A program made the translations under genes and the position numbers. From Ceratodon purpureus (Eukaryota; Streptophyta; Bryopsida; Pseudoditrichales; Ditrichaceae), in assembly GCA_014871385.1 (NCBI GenBank), contig CM026426.1, positions 27,153,594 to 27,217,593 on the forward strand: a stretch of DNA of 64,000 nucleotides, written 5' to 3'. Positions 48,601 through 60,469 of this stretch are shown one piece after another; position 1 is the first letter of the stretch, and each line of letters opens with the position of its first letter. A model generated the notes under the pieces. It saw nothing but the letters and a program-made list of their open reading frames with translations, searched no databases and was not told where the DNA came from.

Positions 48601-51028
48601 TCATGGCTGTCATGAACCCCGACCATGATCTTGCTATGCATTTTCGCTGTACTTGTGTTGGACCTTGAAAGTGTAGCGGCATTCTGAAAGTAGTGTATTA
48701 TGTCACTGCCAGGGACAAGCATCATGGAAATGTAGATTATTTGTGTAATTCATACTTTAAGTGTAGTCGCCATACTTAGGCAGTGTGCATCAGATGTTGT
48801 GTTCACACTCGCGCCTTTCCAATTGTTCTGAATTTCTATGTGAATCTATGCAGGAGTTGCCTGTTCGGCACACACTGGACGTGATGCACGTCGAGAAAAA
48901 CGTTGCCGCCATTGCGGTGGGATTTCTACTAGGGGGGAGCGACACCATAGCCGTTCGAAAGGATATGCAAGAAGTTGGCGTCATGCCGGAATTGCATCTT
49001 GTGCGCCAGGGCACTACGTCGACGTACCTGAAACCACATGCACCGTATGTGCTCCTGCCGGCACAGAAGCAGAAATTCCTCCGCACCATCCGTTCGACGC
49101 AGACTCCTTCAAACCACTGCGCCAACTTCGAGAAGCTGGTCAACCTGGAGAAAGGAGAGCTGCAATTCCTGAAAACTCACGACTGGCACGTCTTAATCCA
49201 GGAAGTGCTGCCAGCGGCTATTCGTGGTCTGTTACCGATGGGGCCCTCTGTGGCGATGATCCGTCTTGGCCACTCGTTCAAGCGTATATGCGATAAGGTT
49301 ATCAAGAGGTCAAAGTTAACAGCGCTTATGGACTATGTTGCCGAAACCATGGCCTTGTTCGAGATCCACTTTCCTCCAGCATTTTGGAATTCTATGGGTC
49401 ACCTCGTGTTACACCTGCCGAGGGAGCTCTATTGGTGCGGCCCTGTACATGCCAGGTGGATGTACAGCGGCGAGAGGTACCTCGGTCATTTGAAGGGCTT
49501 GGTGCGAAATAAAGCAAGACCGGAAGGCTCGATTGCTATGGGGTATATGTTCGAAGAAGCTCTCGGGTTTGTCACTGAACACTTCAGGATGTACCCTGGG
49601 CTTGCTAGGGTTATCTGGGACCTAGAGGAAGACGAAAGAGACAATAATGAGGTGTTCGAGGGCAAGCCACGGGAAGTGATATGGGAGGATGTGGATTTGT
49701 TGTCGGTTCATGACCATATCATACGGCATTCTCTTCTTACAGAGGATCTATTGAGGTTTGTCGAAAGCTAGACCAGTCGTATTGTTCCCACCCCACCTGC
49801 AATGTTGTCGTTATAGAATGATTGGTCCTCTGTGTCGCGGAGCTATAGCAGCGCCTGGCCGCAGTGACCAGAGTTTGAAATCTGTCTGAAACTCCATTAT
49901 GAGCCGTACGTGTGTACTACGTGGTCCCTAAGAGCACCAGTATGGCTACGATCATGTCATGTCAAGCTCTATATTAACACAGAGAGCAATGTTTGCGCAG
50001 AGAATACGAAGTGTTGCGGAGGCAGCACGAGGGCAGACCGGGACGGCGCTTCACAACATTCACTATGTGGCTAGAAGAGACAGTGCGCGAGAGAGAAAGA
50101 GAGGGAGTGCAAATCAGTGACGAGTTGAGGTCCATGTCACGACTCCCTTACCCAACAGTCGAGCACTATAACTCCATGTACGCCTACGGGTATCACTTCC
50201 GCACAGATGCTGAACAAGGACGTAGCAGCGTCTCCTACGACTCAGGAGTAGCGGCCATCATCACACAAGAATGCCGCTCATCGAGGGCGGATCGTAACCC
50301 CGTGGAAGCTGCCCTGCAATACGTTGGCATTATAACCGACATTCTTAAAGTCAATTATGGCGCTCTGAAATACAACGTTCTGAGATGCTCATGGATTCGC
50401 CCTGACTTGGAGGGCCCAATGTTGAGTATGCGAGAAGACGTACATGGCTTTTGGTCTGTTAAGTTCAACGCCAGAATGCCTACCAACATCGAACCATTTA
50501 TTCTACCCAGTCACGCCCAACAGGTGAGTCATAGAACATTATTCCGAATTGCTTCATTATAGACTACAGATGTGACTTGGCTATTGCTTGAGCTTCTTTT
50601 GTTTTCCCGGCCTCCATGGTCGTCCTTGATGTGACGTTCACTGACAAGTGGAAATTATGATCCAGGTGTACTTTATAGAGGATCCGAACGACCCCGACTG
50701 GAAGATTGTTCGACACATAGAGCCGAGAGCACATAGAGTGACAGCAGAACGAGACGATGAGGTACTTAGCGCTCCAGGCCACCCTGTCAGTTCTCACAAT
50801 GCTAGACTCCCGGACGAGGCAGTGATTGCAAATGGACCACCTCCAGGTGTGCCGGTTTTGGAAGTGGACGTTGAACACGTCATGGCCTATGAAGAACCAG
50901 ACGAAGAGACTGCGTATGACGACGAAGAAATGCCAACAGACAACGAGGCCGAGGATGCAGGTGGTGACGGGGACAACCAAGAGACTCAAGCAGATGAGGA
51001 CGAAGCTCCACTAATGGACGACATGTAG
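45698..51028 (+). pseudogene. CACTA-2 transposase: Tnp2 + DUF4218 + DUF4216, four exons, one in-frame stop
   Basis: Exons 45713-47383 (or from ATG at 45698), 48854-49755, 50001-50523 and 50666-51028 join in exact phase, giving about 1,150 residues. Order: acidic N-terminus; CPECRAPRKKR; the Tnp2 core (NIRMAMIADGFNPSGDKRST, LPYWQ then ELPVRHTLDVMHVEKNVAAI); DUF4218 (FPPAFWNSMGHLVLHLPREL, RWMYSGERYLGHLKGLVRNK); DUF4216 (YVGIITDILKVNYGALKYNV, EPFILPSHAQQ, VYFIEDPNDPDWKIV); acidic C-terminus. This is the catalytic protein of En/Spm elements. A TAG at 45947-45949 interrupts the N-terminal acidic region, with the frame open on both sides. The plant transposase-associated N-terminal zinc domain is not seen upstream. 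Confidence 0.8.
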
Positions 51029-52738
51029 ACTCTGGGTGTCCTCGAGATCAAACTCTGTTCCAATCTGAGGAAAAATCTGTCGGCATTCAGTACCTGCTGC
51101 CAAGCTTTATGAGAAGGTTTAGTTCAACTGTACCAGGACACGGCCATTCGGTAGCGCATAATAACAGCTTTGAACGGGATTCCCATGCCCTGTGATGTCG
51201 GGGGTTCGTTCTTGATGTTTCTATTCCTCACCGATGGTTACAATTCTGTTTGGTCACGGCGTCATTATGTTTATACTTGTTCTTCCCCGTGAAGTTACCT
51301 TATTGGATATTGTATTTTTGTCATGGTTGGGTTGACCATGGAGTTCAACCTTCACTACTCTATTGAACAGGTTTGTGCTCTTTATGGGAGTGAAGGGTGG
51401 CATGCGTTATTAGTTCAAGTTCTTCCTCGAATTTCCGAATGCCAAAAGAGATTATCAGACTGGGCGTTGCTACCTCTCCTCTTGCATCAAGCTTTACTTT
51501 AATATTTTATGCCGGCAAGTCAACACTTCATGCCATTTCTCATTTTGTTTTCTTAGTCCGTTTCAAATGTTGTTTCATCCTGAAGTGTAACCTTCTTTGA
51601 GAGCTTACAGTGTATTCCATTTTTGGTGACTTTGTAGATTTTGCTGAAAATTCTGCGGACCGAACGACGAACTCTGAGAAGCATACAATTTCGGCCAAAA
51701 CCAATAGGTATCTTCTTCGAGATTTTTTTTCCATTTGTTGTGTTTCATTTAATATGCAATTCCACTTGTAGTGCTAATCACTGTTCGACAACAATGACTC
51801 CATGCAGTGGTATAGCTGAGGAAAGCTGCGATTGTGCCAAACTCGTTACTGCATCAAGCTCCTAGTAATATCTCAACCGTAGGCTTTACTAAAGCGCCTA
51901 TGAATCTCAATGACAGGTCAACCCTCTACCTTTTCAGTTCCTTTTGATTTTTTCGCGTTATGATCAGTATCATAATAGGCTAGCCATAGTCTTGATACTG
52001 ATTCGGCTTGTGACATCTTTCAGCGTTGTGAATTCTGCATTGGAGGTATCTGAGTCACAGAACAAGAGTCCTCCAAAAACGACAGCAAGAGGTATGCTTC
52101 TGAAACCAAACGGTTGTAGATTAAACCCCTATGAGGCTAGCGCCTGTGAGCTGTACAACAGTAATTAAAGTCTTTAATATTTAAATACTTCATATTAGTT
52201 GATACAAAGAGGTATTAATGTTCTCCTTGACAATTCTAATTAGTCTTCTCCTCTTTCGCAGAGTGAAAGTTGATAATCTTCAAACCAATACGGTTGAAGT
52301 GTCGTCTACACATGAACCCCCCCCCCCTTGTAACAGCCCCCACATGATTCGTTTAGATCACGGGTAAGAATTACTGTATATTTTACCGACATTGCTATTA
52401 ACGTTTAGCTTACATTCGGCATTGCGTTTTTGACGACTCAGATTCTTTCAAGCAGTCACCACAAAAAAAATGGACGTGTCAATCTGCAGAAACAACGGTT
52501 GCAGAGAAAGCAGAGACAGATCCCGCCATAGGTTTGTGACCATACCAGAATGATTGCTCTGACATTCTGTAGCAATTATTTGTGTCTGCTACAGAGTTTG
52601 ACCTTGAACAGAGATTCAAATAACTTGCAATAGTGACAATGTACATGTTAACCAAGTAAGTGATTAGGCTGTTTCCTCCTGGTCTTGGGAAGATGTTTTG
52701 GCTCTGCACTCACATTGCCATACTTATGAATTTGGCAG
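51029..52738. other. Junction of CACTA-2 and phosphorylase gene; possible 5' exons
   Basis: Exon-like blocks that could form the divergent N-terminus of the phosphorylase are about 51639-51707 (SADRTTNSEKHTISAKTNR, donor GTATCT), about 51770-51863 and about 52048-52093 (SESQNKSPPKTTAR, donor GTATGC). Ser/Thr richness would suit a plastid transit region. Phases could not be checked through to 52739, so these stay tentative. The right end of CACTA-2 must also lie here. Confidence 0.3.
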
Positions 52739-54449
52739 ATGTCAAGCCCGAAGCTAACCCTCTTTCAATTGACGCCAATGGCATTGCGAGCAACATTAAG
52801 TTTCACGACGTCTACACCCCATCGTTCTCGCCCTCCACCAAATTTGAATTGAAGCAAGCATATGTGGCGACATCTGAAAGCCTGAGAGACGCGTTGCTCC
52901 AGAGATGGAACGAGACCTACAAGCATTCCACCAAGGAGAATGCAAAGACTATCCATTATCTGTCCATGGAGTTTCTCCAGGTCAGAAATTTCTCTCTGGA
53001 ATCCTCCCTCCATTGATTTTACGAATACCAACTTGGTTTCTCTCTCATTTTCTCAACTTCCGGAAATGTCTGGTTTGTTCAGGGGAGAGCTCTACTGAAT
53101 GCCGTTGGCAACCTTGAGCTGAAGGATGAATACACTGAAGCGCTTCACAAACTTGGCCATGATCTGGAGGCTGTCGCTGAGCAGGTACTGAAAATTTTCT
53201 GTTCACCTGATCTCTTTGTCTTTGAGATTCGCTCATAGATGCAGCTTGCAACCGTAGTACCCAAGAGTTGAGTTGTTTACTTTTGCCTGCGTGGGTCATG
53301 TGTGCAGGAGCCGATTGCCGCTCTCGGCAATGGTGGTTTGGGTAGATTAGCGTCGTGCTTCCTTGACTCGTTGTCTACTCTCAACTACCCTGCTTGGGGC
53401 TACGGGTTGCGCTACAAGTATGGTCTATTTCAGCAGACCATTACGACGGATGGCCAGAAGGAACAATGTGAGAAATGGCTAGAGGTAAGCTCTTCGTCAC
53501 AAACCAAGTAATGGTCTAAGTTATATGGTATACACCATGTGGTACTGAAAGTAAATCATTGCAAGTCGATGCTAACTTGCAGCTCTCATCAATGACAAAG
53601 AGAGTCTATCTAGCAGTATTGTACAATATCTTGTGAAATTTGTACCAGTCTGCGAGCATTAGATTTGGAAAACGGATGACTGTTCAGGTTCATTTTCCAG
53701 CGGATTATTTGCATTGCAAGTGGCCCTGCTCCGTCAATTTCGTTTGTTGAACTTTTGCTTGCTGTGATATAGATGGGTTATCCTTGGGAGATTCCCAGGA
53801 ACGACATTTCCTACCCAGTTAAGTTTTTCGGAAAGGTTGTTGATTCCTACAATGGAATCAAGGAGTGGGTGGGAGGCGAGACAGTGAGTGCATTCGCTTA
53901 CGACGTACCGATCCCTGGCTTCCGCACCAAGAATAGCATTAGTTTACGGTTGTGGTCGACCAGGGCATTACCAGAGGACTTTGATCTTGAGGCTTTCAAT
54001 GCCGGTGATTACAGCAAGGCTGGTCAAGCGCATGCTAATGCTGAAAGAGTATGTGTTTTCTCACCTTGGTTTCTCTGTCACTTAATGTTCTGCATTCCCA
54101 CACTACTCTGTAAATAATATTTTCTCGATGTTGATCTTTCTGCCGAGAATATGTGAGAGATACCATGACCATGCGCATCGTGGAGATAAGCCCTTCAATT
54201 GGGTCTATATGGCTAGGATCTGCTTTTCAGAAGAGTGACATGATTGTCGTGGTTTATTAGTGCAGATTTGTTATGTCCTCTACCCTGGCGATGCTACTGA
54301 CGAAGGAAAATTGTTGCTGCTGAGGCAGCAGTATACACTTTGCTCAGCTTCCATTCAAGATATCATTGCACGTTTTAAGGAGAGGTCAGGTAGTGAACTG
54401 AAATGGGATGCCCTTCCTTCCAAGATAGCCATCCAGATGAACGATACGA
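52739..54449 (+). pseudogene. Alpha-1,4-glucan (starch) phosphorylase, N-terminal part only
   Basis: Exons 52739-52980, 53083-53184, 53308-53484, 53773-54048 and 54266-54449 join in phase with GT-AG introns. They encode the family blocks [93 protein letters not shown] and KIAIQMNDT. GT35 phosphorylases use PLP and phosphate to release glucose-1-phosphate from starch. Sequence identity to the family stops right after MNDT, where HPT normally follows. The frame then ends after a few unrelated residues (to 54493). The C-terminal half with the PLP-lysine is absent from the window, so this copy cannot be an active enzyme. Confidence 0.85.
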
Positions 54450-55997
54450 TGACCGCACATTTTTCCATCCCCTCCATTACAATGCAACCATGATAGAACG
54501 GGCTGATGTGACCGCATGGTGCTGCAGTTTTGACAGGCGGGAGCGCTAGATCAATCTAATGATTTCTCAATTGATGCCGGCCCCGGCAAGCACGTAATTT
54601 TTAGCGCCCCCCGGTGGAGTTGGAATTCGGTTGCCGGCCGCATTCTTCAGCCGCCATCATACCCGCTTCTCAGAACGTCTACTCGATGGATCCTCCGAAT
54701 CCACCTTCTCTGACGTGGCCCCATCCTACTCGCAGCGGACCTCTGCATGTCACTTCCGCCCGATCTCATACGACCTGCACATCAAAATGCATTCATGGAT
54801 TTATCACTCCTTGGTCGGCTGAATGATGGTGGTTGGAGACATGGGACTGGGGATGGATCACAGGACATCACAGTCACCGCCTCCATCAACATGTATCCCC
54901 CATTTGCAAGACTTATAAGGTGGTAACGCGCAGCAGTTCTGCACATTGTTCCGCCTCGGTTTGTGAGGGTAGCTCTGATCGCGGAGTTTTGAAGGAGCTC
55001 CACCGCAGTGAACTACTTCCTTGCGCTGTTCGGACCTCGGCCTACCTTGTTCTCCCACGAATTCGGTCTCGATTGCTCTGCCTCCGTCATGGGTATGTTC
55101 CTCCGCCTTATCTCCGCCTTATTTCCGCTGCTGTGGTTGCTGGAGCGTTTCTGGAAACCGAGCTGCTGTTGCAGTTTCCCTTTTTGGGAGCATGCAGGTC
55201 TTCTCGTTTTGTTTAATTTGGTTTTGTTGTGAACTTCTGGTTTCCTGTGTGCATGTTGTTGTGGATTTTTAGACTTCGAAAACTTTAGATTCTAAAGCTC
55301 AAGGGTCATTGGAAGGACCAATCAATTCCTTAGGTTGTTTGATGTTAAGCTAAGTTCATCGGGGGTCTGGTATTGGGTACTAGAATTAGTTTCTTTGTAG
55401 ACAAAGGGTGGATTTCGCTAAACTCCTAGAACACTGTTTTTGGAAAATAAAGGGTGAAAAGGGTAAGGGCAGCAGAGTCCTATATTGAAGGGAGAAGAAA
55501 GGAAATTTTGAGAGGAGAGTTTCGGAATAGGTGGTGATGACGATGTGCTCTAGAGTCCAGGACCTGTGGCGTGTTTTAGATGGGGAATCTGTTAGGTGAG
55601 TTATGCTCTTTCAAGATTGGTGCGTTTTAGAACCCAACGTACCGTAAGAGATTTTGTGCTTAGCGTTAAACTTGGGCTTTTATTGCTCCACAGTAATTAA
55701 AGCCCTGGATACCGTTCAGATTTTTTAATTTTTTTTAAGCAAATGGAGCAGATTCATTGCAAGAGGAATAATGTACAAAGTCCTCATCGGACGATTCCGC
55801 TAAGATTAGAAAGACGCTCCATAATGCATGGCGTTATAATTAGTATTTCTTTCATGTCTTCCCCCGGGTTACGTGGTGCCCCGGCCAAGGAGAGTAATGT
55901 TGACAGGCAAGGATCATTAAAGCAGCGCTAGTGGTTCATTCGTGCGTACAACATTCAACTTTCTAACCTGTTGTCCTCCCCTTTCCTTCCCATGCAG
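54450..55997. other. Breakpoint and leader region upstream of the 56-kb gene
   Basis: The sequence changes character at 54450. It is GC-rich until about 55250, then AT-richer, and ends in a CCCATGCAG acceptor at 55997. It probably holds the promoter and a leader intron of the next gene. Open frames here (for example 54833-55216) have unnatural compositions. Confidence 0.4.
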
Positions 55998-57787
55998 CTC
56001 CTATTCGGCACAATCGTTCCGCCGCGATGGGCGAGGATGGCGACACGGAGTGGTTCCACAGAGAAGAGGGATTGAACAATGAAGGATATCTCCCTGGATT
56101 TCCCAAAAGCGATCCCAACCATCTCCCGCAGGGCATTGTGTCGAATGCCATGTGCGTAGACCGTTGGGGACCTTGCAAGGGAGGGGGGTTTCAGTACGCG
56201 GACGTTTACCACGGAGAGAGCCCCAGGATGCAGCGACGAATCGAGATCATGTTCCAGAAGACGCACCAGCGTCCCATAGGAAAAATCAAGATCATCGGCA
56301 TCGGCTTTGCTCGAGGCATTCTGGCGGAGAAGCTGGGGTATGCGGTGAATTGGGCAGCATTCGCTAACAAGCAATGTCACCGCGGGAAGCTACGCCATAA
56401 GCCATTTCGGTCGTTCCAGGAGTTCAAGAAATTCTACGGGAGATCGACATTCTGGCCAGCGAATGAAGTGGAGGACAGAGTACCGCCAAACCTTGAAGGG
56501 TGCACGGATGACTGGGAGCTAAATCTGAAGTTCCCCTCTCCATCGCCACATGAGAGGTTCGACATGAGGAAGACATGGGGACTCAGATTCTGCACCTTGA
56601 TAGAGCGTCCGATGTACACGAAGTGGTGGGAATTGAATGGTAAGTAAACTCTCCATGCAGATTATGTACCACGTACCTTCACATTCCATGTCTTGATTAT
56701 CAGCCCATGTACTCTGCTGTTTCATCTCCCATTTGTGAGATTGGACCGCCCTGGGTCAGATTTAACATACATTGTACCAAATTTCAGGAGTTGTGGATGC
56801 TGCGGATGCTCGACCAAGCTCGCCAAACCGTAGAGTGGGCACCTCGTTTGGCAAGTCCCGACACGGTAACAATACCTTGGCATGCGGTTGGTTTTGGAAC
56901 ACCCTAATTTGTTGTAAATTTGCCTTTCATGCCTGTTCATCTGATTTTGCTGGACACGAGTTACTTGTTATAACTTAAGGACTAATTAGCCTAATTCACT
57001 CCCAAATTTCAGAAATCGCTGACGTTGCACATGCTGGAGCAAACTCGCCATACCGTGGAGGGGGCATCTCAATCGGTAACTCCCGAGACGCTAGTAGCCC
57101 CTTGGCAGGCAATTCGTTTAGTAACAGAAAAATCCATTGTTTGGTATTCCCCTTGGATGACTCGTTCTTTTTGTATTCCTGCACGTGGTTCAGTAACGAA
57201 ATACTCCACATGTCCTGGGTGTCTGCAGCAATTCTGGGAGAAGGAAGAGGTGGCACTACCTCACCAAAGAACTGGATCGCCAAATCAGAAAGTACAGCCC
57301 GAAACTGAGGTTGATAATTTTCATACCTGATTCTGTTTTAATCCCTCCGCAATGGACCATTGCTCCAAGAACGTCGCCCAATGGTCACGGCATTCATTTA
57401 ACATCTATGTGTCGTATCTGTATGGCATTTCTTAAAATCTCTATCCCCTACTGTTCTCGCAAGAGAAGCCACAGAAGGATGTCATGAGAGTGCTGTCGTT
57501 GGAGGACACGAGGAACTGAAAACACCGAAGGTGGAGAGGCTTAGCGAATGGGACTATGATTACAAACCCGTCAGCTTAGAGGGTCGTTCATTCGTCCTCG
57601 GCAACTTCGACATCCCAGGTGAGTTGTATCCCTATCTCATGATTTATGCTAACGTGGATTGCTTTCTAATTGCAAAGGGGTTCACCCGGTCTTAAAACCT
57701 CATTAACTCGTTCTACCGTGTGCAGATGATATTGATGTACTGAGCGACGACGACAATTCTGACGAAGGTGAAGAGAATGTTATGTAA
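55998..57787 (+). CDS. Multi-exon gene of unknown function with a FARG...NWAA segment
   Basis: Exon 1 is 55998-56639 (ATG at 56027, donor GTAAGT); exon 2 is 56788-56865; exon 3 starts at 57013; exon 4 is about 57464-57618; exon 5 is 57726-57787, ending in TAA. Exon 1 encodes about 204 residues: VDRWGPCKGGGFQYADVYHG, QRRIEIMFQKTH, GIGFARGILAEKLGYAVNWA, FRSFQEFKKFYGRSTFW and MYTKWWELNG. The C-terminal exons read RLSEWDYDYKPVSLEGRSF, then a short acidic end VLSDDDNSDEGEENVM. Exons 2 and 3 are a diverged tandem duplicate. The exon 3 to exon 4 join is unresolved. No known family is recognised. The FARG...NWAA segment is shared with N1 gene P4, so this may be a gene of a related element. Confidence 0.55.
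56786..57130. repeat. Tandem exon duplication
   Basis: Exon 2 and its downstream intron sequence (56788-56915) align with exon 3 (57013-57130): CATGCT/GATGCT, then GGAGCAAACTCGCCATACCG against CGACCAAGCTCGCCAAACCG, then a CGGTAAC donor and CCTTGGCA in both. Both acceptors are preceded by CAAATTTCAG. Confidence 0.65.
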
Positions 57788-58823
57788 TGGGATGAAACAT
57801 TGAGCTACGTTTAGCAATCACAGCGTAGAAATACTCCTCCAATCCAAAGAAGACCATATGTACAGAGTAGCATTTAGATAGGCATGGACAGACTTCTGCT
57901 CACCCTAAACCTATAGGAAATCAATTTTCAAATGATCCACACGGTAGTGTAGAGTCCAGATGCGGTCGATAAATTAGGCCTAAAACCTTGGTTTCTGTGC
58001 CTAAAGTCTGCCAAAAATCGCTTCTGACATCAACATAGCTTCAGCTACAATATCTACAGGTTGTTTTTTTGACTTCAAACATGTCCTTCACCGAATACAG
58101 CTATTTCCAATACTGTACAGCTTATGAAGTTGTTGGTAAACACTGTGTGCACATTACATATGAAGACGTTGATATACACTAAGACAGTCAGCTTCTAACC
58201 CTTAATCAGACTTACTGAATGCGTCCATTGCAGTCTCGGTATAATCCAAATAGCATTGACGTGTTGCTTTCAGTAGTCCTCGTTGCCAATGTACGAATTC
58301 CCATGTACTGAAAATGGATAATATTTCCTTCAAACCAAGCCCCCCAAAGCATTTTACCTACATGTTAGTAATTGTCAGCGTTGAAGATCCTATTTACATC
58401 CTGGTTAATGTTCCCCCAAACCCCCCCCGTAACACCCCCGACGGGACCTGGATCGAACCCTACACCTTTTTACTACCCGCTGCCATGGATTGCAGCAGCT
58501 GAGTAAATGGGAAGCCCAGATTTACGAATGGACCCACCGAGTTCGCTTTCTACGAACAAAACGGAGCTGCGGGCCTTCCCCATTGGGCACTGACATTTCC
58601 CCAGCGGCAGCGACGGAGTCACTCTGCGGGTGCTCAGTTTCTCGCCATTCCCAGTGAAATGCGTCACTCTCCGGATCTCCCGAAATTAAAAACGACTGGG
58701 TTGCTACCAGTGCACCATGAGGGAATTTCACAGCGCCGCCTCTAAGTCCTTCTTTCTGATTTCTGTTGTTCTCTTTGTCGAGGAGAAAGGTGGCATGCCT
58801 TTCAAGAGGACGTAGCTTGTACG

Positions 58824-58888
58824 TGAGCGGAGAGCGCAGAGCGGAGAGCGGTGAGCGCAGATTTGGAGAGCGGAGAGCACAGAATGGG
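58824..58888. repeat. GAGCGGAGAGC-type short tandem repeat
   Basis: GAGCGGAGAGC recurs about four times with spacers of 6-10 bp and GCAGA/CACAGA variants. Confidence 0.6.
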
Positions 58889-59493
58889 GGACAGAACCTT
58901 AAAATAGCAATTTTTTTACTAAAAATAAATTATAAAATTAGAAGATTCGAATATTCTTAGTATATTTTTAGAAAGTTACTAATTTTAGTACTTTTATTGA
59001 CCCTATAACCGTGGATTAATTACAGTATTTTCATTGAATTTGTAGTTGATATTCTCTTTTCTTGGTGATTAATTTTTTAGTGTGCACCAATTACTATGCT
59101 CCAGCTCCTTCTAACTAGTTCAGGCATACATTAATTTCCCTTATCTCCTCAAATTTATATGCAAATTACTACTTGAAATGTATTCGTATTGAACCTCTTA
59201 AAAGGAATCAAGTAACATTTAATTTCCTAACATTTTCTTAACATTGCTAGAATTCATCCGCCATAGTCTACATGCCTTACAACTTTTTATCTTTTATTTT
59301 TTATATCAACATCCATTATTCTATCTATCTTGTTAAAGTCCACAAAAGAGTCCTTTCCTTTAATTCTCTTTCATTTTATTTTCTCTTTTATTTTCTCAAT
59401 CGCCTTCATATTTTTTTCAACCTTAATATTTATTTTTCCTTTTGTTTACTTTTCCTTTTCTAATTTCAATTTTTATAATTTGTTTTTTATTGA

Positions 59494-59518
59494 TTTTTTT
59501 TTTTTTTTTTTTTTTTTT
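59494..59518. repeat. Poly(T) tract
   Basis: An uninterrupted run of about 25 T on the plus strand within a longer T-rich zone. Confidence 0.8.
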
Positions 59519-59762
59519 GCTTTTATAATTTTTTTAATTTTTTTTTTAATTTTTTTAAATTTTTAAATGCTAAATGACTTCTGCTCAACCCTCATCCTTT
59601 TTCATTCATTTTCGGACGACAACTTTCGAATCAATGAAAAGCCGGTTTTCAAGGGCGCCAAGCATCAGCTTCACGGATATTTAAGGTGGGATTATTGTAT
59701 GTCTCTTCCTCTTTTCTGTTGGTGTTTTGTGAAGCTCTTTTCCGTAGTGCGGGACAGCAGTT

Positions 59763-60215
59763 ATGGAAGACGTTAGAGATATTGTTGTATCACTTGCTGA
59801 CGATGTTTGTCCATTTCAACCATATGTTGAGGTCGAGGACGAAGAAGAGGTGATGGCCAACAGCCAAGGGCGTCCTTTGACAACGGATGTTGACGTACAA
59901 CCGGATGTAAGAGCTGAATCTCCACGTTCAGAAAATTCGGATGATTTTAGAGTGCTGGAGGAGAACGCAGATGTGCCTTTGCAAACTCATGCATACTCCA
60001 GGGTTGGAAAGATCCCAAGGGGAACCTATTCCAGGGAATCAGTGAATCGGAGGCGGGGAGGTGGGCCATTGCTGAAACGTTCATACCAAGGACACTTGCC
60101 AAATGTTGGAACGAAAGTGAATGCAAATATAGTTTGTCCTACAGTACAGTCAGAGGTTCGGAGCCCTGCTGATAGTGTAGTGGGCAACCCTAAACGTGTT
60201 AGGTTCGAAGATTAG
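59763..60215 (+). CDS. Small acidic/Ser-rich protein, possible MULE accessory gene
   Basis: An ATG-started frame of 150 codons, MEDVRDIVVSLADDVCPF first. It then has an acidic stretch VEVEDEEEVMAN, a disordered middle, a basic RRRGGGPLLKR and the end VVGNPKRVRFED. Length, ATG context and codon use look like a real protein. It is convergent with the MULE transposase gene, 255 bp away. No family recognised. Confidence 0.45.
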   Translation: MEDVRDIVVSLADDVCPFQPYVEVEDEEEVMANSQGRPLTTDVDVQPDVRAESPRSENSDDFRVLEENADVPLQTHAYSRVGKIPRGTYSRESVNRRRGGGPLLKRSYQGHLPNVGTKVNANIVCPTVQSEVRSPADSVVGNPKRVRFED

Positions 60216-60469
60216 GACATCTAATAACAAGTATATGTTTGCTATAATAAAGGGTACATGTCAGAGGATACGAGGTATATAGTGCACTTGTTCAAGATAG
60301 AATGTATTGAAATAGAATGCAATCAATGTGATCGACAAAGCCTTTAATATAATGAAAAAGTCAATACAGCTTCTGAATAGCTGACTTAATACATGGTATA
60401 TTACTAAAATCATTCACTACGTGACAAATGGCCATTGTGGAAACGGCAGTTCTAAAGTAGGAGGGCTAT
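60216..60469. other. Convergent spacer of ORF and MULE transposase
   Basis: AT-rich, with AATAAA-like words on both strands. Likely shared 3' ends. Confidence 0.4.

Larger units (their letters stand above)
38059..51028. mobile_element. CACTA-2: En/Spm-type DNA transposon (coding extent; true ends not found)
   Basis: A minus-strand nine-exon TnpA-like gene, a minus-strand F-box-like ORF and a plus-strand four-exon Tnp2-DUF4218-DUF4216 transposase lie head to head. Exon phases match across nearly the whole element. Damage is limited to one 1-nt loss and two in-frame stops, so the copy is young compared with CACTA-1. Its termini should lie between about 36.5-38.0 kb and 51.0-52.7 kb. Confidence 0.7.
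57788..59762. other. AT-rich spacer without a gene
   Basis: No supported coding. Contains a GA-rich repeat (58824-58888), long T and TTTAA tracts (59370-59570) and C-runs at 58410-58440. Confidence 0.5.

Noticed and set aside
36551-51780. CACTAC at 36551 and TAGTG at 51771 as CACTA-2 termini
   Set aside because: The bases next to them do not form an inverted repeat and I saw no 3-bp duplication. Short words like these are expected by chance.
54833-55272. Overlapping Leu/Cys-rich frames
   Set aside because: Unnatural composition, three frames open at once, no homology by eye; likely leader or intron DNA.
58440-58475. GGATCGAACCC as a tRNA or SINE B box
   Set aside because: No A box at the right distance and no cloverleaf or A-rich tail.
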